Shown piece after piece: positions 61,001 to 64,000 of a DNA stretch of 64,000 nucleotides. The stretch is taken from contig NZ_CP014015.2 in assembly GCF_001559075.2 (NCBI RefSeq), positions 3,224,001 through 3,288,000 on the forward strand. The letters are read 5' to 3'. Within the stretch, counting starts at the first letter, position 1, and every line of letters begins with the position of its first letter. Origin of the DNA: Citrobacter amalonaticus. Lineage in GTDB: Bacteria; Pseudomonadota; Gammaproteobacteria; Enterobacterales; Enterobacteriaceae. The notes beneath the pieces were generated by a model, which was not told the origin of the DNA, made no database searches, and worked only from the letters and a program-made list of their open reading frames with translations. The translations under genes were made by a program, and so were the position numbers.

Positions 61001-64000
61001 CAGTGACGTTGAGCATATTATTGGCGCCGTCTTTCACGTTCAGCGCCACGCTGGTGCGGATCCCCGGACCGTCGTTGGCGTTAATCGTGACGTCGTTCAG
61101 CGTGATATCCGAACTTTCGGCATGGTTCTGAATGCCTGCGCCGCTGCCCAATGCGCTGATGGTGACGCCTTTGGCGGCCAGCGACCCCGCACCGGCTTCA
61201 AGACGAATCCCATCCGCCGTGCCGTTGGTCGTAATGGTATCGGCTAATCCACCGGTTCCCGCAGTGATATTCAGCGTTGCGCCATTGGTCAGCAGCACGC
61301 CTGCGGTACCGTCATCGACCTCAATCGCGCCCAGCTTTTTGATCTGCGCATCTTTGCCAGAGGCGCGAACGCCAATCCCGTTGCTGACATGCAATGCCTG
61401 GGATGCGTTGTTGGTTAACCGTCCTCCTTCTTGCACGTCAACACCGATACTGTCTTTACTGGCGAGATCGACAACCGCGTCCTGTTGCAGAACGATGTTG
61501 CCGAGATTCTTCGCCACATAGGCGATGACGTTCAGCCCAGTATCCAGGGATTTAATGATGGCGCTGGAGTTAAGAATGGTTTCGACAGGGGTGCCCTGTT
61601 TGTTACCGTTCAACTGATGCGCCTGACCATCGACAATCCCGGCAGTGGTATTTGAGCCGGTCAGTTCAATAAGGGTCTTATCGCTGATGGTGCCTTCTGC
61701 GCCCCCTTCGAGCAGCAGTGCCGCCGCACCGTTGCCGCTTACCGTAAATGTTGCTTCACCCGTATCCACGGTGCTGCCTTTACCGGTCGCGAAGACGCCA
61801 ATTGATTTTTCGCCCGTTAAGGTCATCTCGAGTTTAGATGGCTGGTGCGTCAGCGGGTCGAACGTATTGCCGGCAAAGTTTGCGCCATTCGCAATGCGGA
61901 ATAACGTGGTGCGCGCCTGACCGTTATCGTTCATAACGGCTTCGCCGATATTGGCGGTCGCGCCTTTGCCGTACAGGTAGTAGCCTATTTGATCGCTATT
62001 GTTGAACAGCGGACTGCTGGTACTGTTAATGTTAGCCACCGCGTTATCGCGGACATGAACGCCAATGTTGCCGACTTCTTCCAGCGTGATTGTGGAATAC
62101 ACGTCGACGGTGGCCTGGGATGTGGTACTTCCCTCAGCCCAGATCGCATAGTTACGGTTTGACGTGCCACCGTCGCCCGCGACCGTGATCGCCCCTGTAT
62201 CGCTGGATGTTACATGCGCGTTCTTCGAACTGGCGGTCAGATGGATACCGATGTTGTTGTGGCCGTTGACGGTAATCTCGCCGTCGTTGCGGATCTGCTG
62301 GCCGTTTTCGCTGCCGCTGTCGCGCACGGAAATACCGAAGTTCTGGCTGGTGCCGGACGACGAGTCGCCATTGAGGGTGATTTTACCCGTGTTGATCACA
62401 TTCCCGGTGGCGTTGCCGACCAGGATCCCCGCCGCGTTACGTACGCCTTTTCCGAGGGTGATCGTTCCGTCATTGGTGACATCGCCTGAGCTTCGGGTCA
62501 GGATCCCGGCGCTGGGGCTGGCACCGCCGCCCATCGCAACATCGTCAGCGGGGGTGACGGCATCACGCCCGAGGTAAAGGGTACCGCTAGCGGCGTTTGT
62601 GAAGGTGGCATCACCGGACACTTCAACGGCGTAAGCCGTTCCCTTGCCAAATGAGACGCCGTTAGCGCGTCCGTCCACGACGTTAATCTCACCCCTGTTG
62701 CTCCCGTTGGTTTGATCGGACAACTGCATACCGATAGCGAGCGTCAGAGAACTGTTGGGTTTATCGGTTGACCATGGGTCGGCTGCAGCTGCGGTTCCGT
62801 AGTTGTTCGTTGTGATGGCCTGGTTAATGGTCCCTTCGTTCACCACGGTGCTGTTTCCCAGCCCCTGCATACCGTAGGCACCGTAACTGCTGACGTTCTG
62901 ATTACCATCTTTGTCGATAAACAAACCGGAGTTAATCGTGCCGTGGTTAGTGGCACTGGCATCACTGGCCAGCATGCCAATCGCCAACCCTTGTCCGGTA
63001 GCGGTTCGCAGCACGTTCAGGGCGCCTTCATTGACGATAGAACCCTCGCCATCGGCCTTCATTGCCCCATTGATACTGCCATCGACAGCCAGAGTTGTGC
63101 CCGCAACCAATGTGCCGGTGGTGCCCTGGCCATTAGCGTAGATGGCATGCAGTTCCCCTGTGGCCGCCGTGGTGTTATTGGTGTGCGCCTGTCCGTCCGT
63201 CCAGACATCGTAATCCCAGGTCAGCAGGTCGGCATTGGTACCGGAGGTCAGCAGTTGATTGATCAGGCTCGCGTAGTAGGTCTGTGCGTCAGAAACTTTA
63301 CTGATAGCGCCAGAATCCAGCCAGAGCTGGATCTGGCTGATATCTTGCCCATCGGGGGTTTTGGCGCTCTCACTGCCGGCGCCAATCAGCCAGTTGTTGA
63401 AATTCGCCAGGTCCGCCGTGCTTTTGATGGAAAAGGTGCGGTTACCCGTTTCAACGACATTGCCCTCTTCGTCGTAGCCGTAGGTCATTAAGGTAATGTC
63501 TTTGCCAAACTCGGTGGTCTGTTTCGAACCGGCAAAGGTTTTGGTCGGAACGACCGGCGCAGCACCAAACTGAATGTAGTTATCGGATTGCCAGTTGACC
63601 TTGCTGTTCGGGTCTTGCGCTTTGAGCAGAGAAGAGTCTTTTGCCAGCAGACGGATGGCATTTTCTCTTACTTTCAGTGAATTATCGCCAATATTGAGAT
63701 TGGCGGTTGCGCCATCTTTGGCAAGGGCAAAGCCAAACTGCTTATAGATTTGCGACACATTGGCATCAAACGTGTTAAGCACGGCATCGCCAATCTGCGA
63801 AACGCTAATAAAGTTTGCCAGGCTTGCGGTATCAAACACCTTCAGAGTGGAGGTTGTCTCGGGATCGGCCGGGTCAATCACTTGAAATTCCACGCTTTGC
63901 TGCGGGGTAGACGACTGTGTATGACTCAGGTATTCCGCCAGTTCTTCAATTGTGGTGATGGATTTTTGCTCGTGGGCGAGGTTGGTGGCGGTAATAATAA
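55062..64000 (-). CDS. Giant type Va autotransporter (AIDA-I/pertactin-like), 5' end beyond the window
   Basis: The frame is open from the stop at 55062 to the right edge, at least 2,978 residues; the signal peptide is outside. The N-terminal part is a long beta-helix passenger rich in G-T-I/N-G-T repeats. The second half carries about eight autotransporter-associated strand repeats of the form LTGxNSYxGGTTIxxGTLxVxG (for example LILTGENSYSGGTTITAGTLQ). The last about 300 residues are the outer-membrane beta-barrel (from DLSLLGNMHQRMGDD, with WARMIGYSG, to the terminal Phe in FKKSF). It would be secreted through the outer membrane and stay on the surface as adhesin or biofilm factor. It is convergent with the PilZ-LuxR pair. 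Confidence 0.93.
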   Translation of the reverse strand, partial: IITATNLAHEQKSITTIEELAEYLSHTQSSTPQQSVEFQVIDPADPETTSTLKVFDTASLANFISVSQIGDAVLNTFDANVSQIYKQFGFALAKDGATANLNIGDNSLKVRENAIRLLAKDSSLLKAQDPNSKVNWQSDNYIQFGAAPVVPTKTFAGSKQTTEFGKDITLMTYGYDEEGNVVETGNRTFSIKSTADLANFNNWLIGAGSESAKTPDGQDISQIQLWLDSGAISKVSDAQTYYASLINQLLTSGTNADLLTWDYDVWTDGQAHTNNTTAATGELHAIYANGQGTTGTLVAGTTLAVDGSINGAMKADGEGSIVNEGALNVLRTATGQGLAIGMLASDASATNHGTINSGLFIDKDGNQNVSSYGAYGMQGLGNSTVVNEGTINQAITTNNYGTAAAADPWSTDKPNSSLTLAIGMQLSDQTNGSNRGEINVVDGRANGVSFGKGTAYAVEVSGDATFTNAASGTLYLGRDAVTPADDVAMGGGASPSAGILTRSSGDVTNDGTITLGKGVRNAAGILVGNATGNVINTGKITLNGDSSSGTSQNFGISVRDSGSENGQQIRNDGEITVNGHNNIGIHLTASSKNAHVTSSDTGAITVAGDGGTSNRNYAIWAEGSTTSQATVDVYSTITLEEVGNIGVHVRDNAVANINSTSSPLFNNSDQIGYYLYGKGATANIGEAVMNDNGQARTTLFRIANGANFAGNTFDPLTHQPSKLEMTLTGEKSIGVFATGKGSTVDTGEATFTVSGNGAAALLLEGGAEGTISDKTLIELTGSNTTAGIVDGQAHQLNGNKQGTPVETILNSSAIIKSLDTGLNVIAYVAKNLGNIVLQQDAVVDLASKDSIGVDVQEGGRLTNNASQALHVSNGIGVRASGKDAQIKKLGAIEVDDGTAGVLLTNGATLNITAGTGGLADTITTNGTADGIRLEAGAGSLAAKGVTISALGSGAGIQNHAESSDITLNDVTINANDGPGIRTSVALNVKDGANNMLNVTGSGSGFAFMKENGDNATGDLVIGTGYTVLVHNDTGNATGNGIDARTNGRLTTRADITIQDATGGSAILAKDVSAITNSGNITSNSVKGPVVDASGDSSKTITNSGTILAATDQDVAIQSGKGNDTINISGGNTRGVINTGAGSDRFIWNSGTFAGEVNFAGTTNNKANIGNVSLANTRHITTLAGTGNALTFTNTKGNIGTLLADDLSLGTHIGSGWNTLTLTGAQADMRIVDSLTLTDGTLAVNDGATLRTGDHRDASNTGATIGNYSITTSGKASNIIFDTLGNDADSQIYQGTISGSGNFVRATGGTTVFTTDNSYSGSTTINQGGILHLGQGGTTGGINPVSQIIDDGILTVNRSNNVLLNGVISGIGALEQIGKGITRLTGANSYKGETTVDNGTLLVNGDQSAATGITTVNGIATLGGTGTLGGDVVMNDATTLSAGDDGAGTLKINGSLQLGSKTTSAFELGQAFVPGGAQNDLVDVTGNLLLDGTLNVSQSTGGTFGPGVYRLYNYGGTLDNQTLELGDVPAGQDKSNLFVQTVLDKQVNLVNANGVTLQFWDGAQTGENHGKTGIEGNGKIDGGDGKWMAIGSLGDNNWTQQDGIGNAPWAQKAFAVFTGNAGTVEVDQSAGNVQFSGAQFDADGYVIKGDALNAWETTAGSNELMLRVGAGGAGDNFTATIESTIREGDSADSLTLVKTDQGRLILSGDNTYHGGTRIDGGTLQISTDNNLGQAGTGVTINNGSTLQLGADFTTQRTLTLGTSGADAVFDLNSHHFSPVGDIAGAGNLKVTSSTHDAASTLSLDRANRYQGTTLIEGTGQAHNVTVNASQTGTFGSNASSTVSVTKGATLNISGAATGLQSLTLDIADSLLTLKDTVTAADAMLNLNGTAKALIAGNATAGQSTINVSEASTLALEEDASGGSATVTNSGLMSFADRALAEMTTVKNLSGGNVDVSNVDSATSIGSLSGAGNVVLGDKTLSLGNLALDDTISGIISGDSGNLVKIGDGTLTLTGDNTWTGTTSVDEGVLLVNGNQAAATGDVTVKAGATLGGNGIIGGAVNVADNGHITAGSTLNSVGKLTTGALTLNELSQLDYQFGQAYTPGGAFNDLINVNGDLVLDGKLNIETSPGGSFDVGVYRVINYSGTLTNNVMDIANAPTAADSLYVQTSVNNQVNLVNHGGLTLRFWDGTGGENGELKNNGVINGGDGIWQSSHGNDNWTTDESTPEGALNAPFTDAAFAVFQGVAGNVTVDNSLGDVIISGAQFATDGYRIAGDAITTDTANTLIRVGDGTVDGAGYIATIDSEIRGTGGVNKSDLGTLILTGENSYSGGTTITAGTLQVSGDKNLGAANTGITFNGGTLKYGDAFNTARQVTLESGGGTFDTNGFNVELLTDVEGSGQLTKTGQGTLTLTLDTTYTGGTHVVQGTLQLGNGGEIGSVQGDIIADGILDVKRCNSYTLSGNISGEGQLHHTGSGITTLEGANSYKGATLVANGVLQAGGTNTLSAASHHYVASETALKTQGYDQTVAGLTNGGSVSLTGAAIGSALTVKGDYSSKNGTLELAAAQNSSGQGIADRLVIDGGKVSGSTLLNVDGSGLGAPTVGDGIEVVTAKNGATTTAQSTRDGFYLASNRMSAGAFEYQLYAGNAKGQGENWYLRSEYRPETMLYSGLASVVRQGDLSLLGNMHQRMGDDARPGLDEDNRAWARMIGYSGKTKLDDVTGTQTTSHTMGIQAGVDLYADTSWKAGVYTSILDIDSSVKGSNAGSAGKGGNIDDNAFYLGGYATWFSTDGMYVDNVLQYGNHDARLSASGNTGSHTVKGHTLTASTEIGKAFRLGASAWSLEPQAQLIYQYSDFDDSTLGGATKTKVRLDTADAFTARVGLRLKADYDTRHGKIQPYGRVNLWQGLGSKDKTHFSNAVATTTLESSQQYSSTEVAAGLSWNIDRDLQVYGELGTQFNNGGHKSQVEAPVNASIGFKKSF
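56770..59815 (-). repeat. Duplicated ~350-residue module inside the autotransporter
   Basis: Two blocks, about 58640-59815 and 56770-57925, encode the same series of motifs. These are LLVNGxQxAATG, GQAxxPGGAxNDLxxVxGxLxLDG, GVYRxxNYxGTL, LxFWDG, GxIxGGDGxW, AFAVFxGxAGxVxVDxSxGxVxxSGAQFxxDGYxIxGDA, and finally the strand repeat LxGxNxYxGGT. They are offset by about 1.9 kb. This is an internal duplication that has since diverged. Confidence 0.8.

Noticed and set aside
55093..63491. Many long plus-strand reading frames opposite the autotransporter gene
   Set aside because: They are mirror frames of a GC-rich, repetitive coding sequence; none has a ribosome site or a recognisable domain.

Overview
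The window looks like chromosome of an enterobacterium close to Citrobacter, Salmonella or Escherichia. The ybcJ-folD pair, the tRNA-Arg(UCU) gene and the cusRS/cusCFBA copper/silver efflux locus are near copies of the E. coli genes and keep their E. coli order. The stretch between them (about 4.3 to 43 kb) is accessory DNA that E. coli K-12 does not carry in this form. Citrobacter is my best guess from gene content; I could not test it by search.

Layout. 0-4 kb: a PTS EIICB permease with a LacI-family regulator and a palindromic operator, then folD-ybcJ. 4.2 kb: the argU-type tRNA with its promoter and terminator. 4.5-12.6 kb: two Crp-fold (IprA/YaiV-like) regulators, an intergenic region with three identical-type palindromes, a chaperone-usher fimbrial operon (major pilin, chaperone, usher, adhesin, minor pilin) and a LuxR-type regulator. 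13-15.9 kb: a general-stress remnant (SDR, a shortened KGG protein, broken yciF-like and DUF421-like genes, a YahO-like periplasmic protein). 16-43 kb: a dense set of small oxidoreductase, hydrolase and transporter genes, mostly paired with divergent LysR, Lrp, WYL or two-component regulators. It includes aldo-keto reductases, an HNH nuclease, EamA and MFS transporters, a PLP dehydratase and metallo-hydrolases. It also holds a set of exported proteins (two Cys-nucleophile hydrolases, an esterase, a cupin, a CMD-family protein, a flavodoxin) plus a DUF4405 membrane protein. 43-53 kb: a membrane-anchored bactofilin and the complete cus locus. 53.6-64 kb: a PilZ (YcgR-like) protein, a LuxR-type regulator, a REP pair and a giant autotransporter (at least 2,978 residues) that runs off the right edge.

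The strongest unexplained signal is regulatory. The CusRS-like two-component system at 39.5-41.6 kb, the flavodoxin-DUF4405 operon and the cupin-CMD operon each carry the same element, CTGAC-N6-CTGAC-N6-GTCAG. In each case exactly 22 bp separate it from a plausible -10 hexamer. The cusC promoter has the same three-half-site layout and the same 22-bp gap, but with ATGAC/GTCAT as the dyad. This suggests two paralogous signalling systems with diverged operators. One runs copper efflux; the other probably runs an envelope redox or detoxification module (membrane cytochrome-like protein, exported flavodoxin, cupin, CMD protein). The second candidate system is the fimbrial locus, with two paired Crp-fold regulators and three AGTCTA-N4-TAGACT palindromes. 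The third is the PilZ/LuxR/giant-autotransporter surface locus.

There is no CRISPR array, rRNA, intact insertion sequence, integrase or phage gene that I can support. Traces of past rearrangement are the yciGF/DUF421 scar at 15 kb and an inverted, broken partial copy of the metallo-hydrolase at 23.3 kb.
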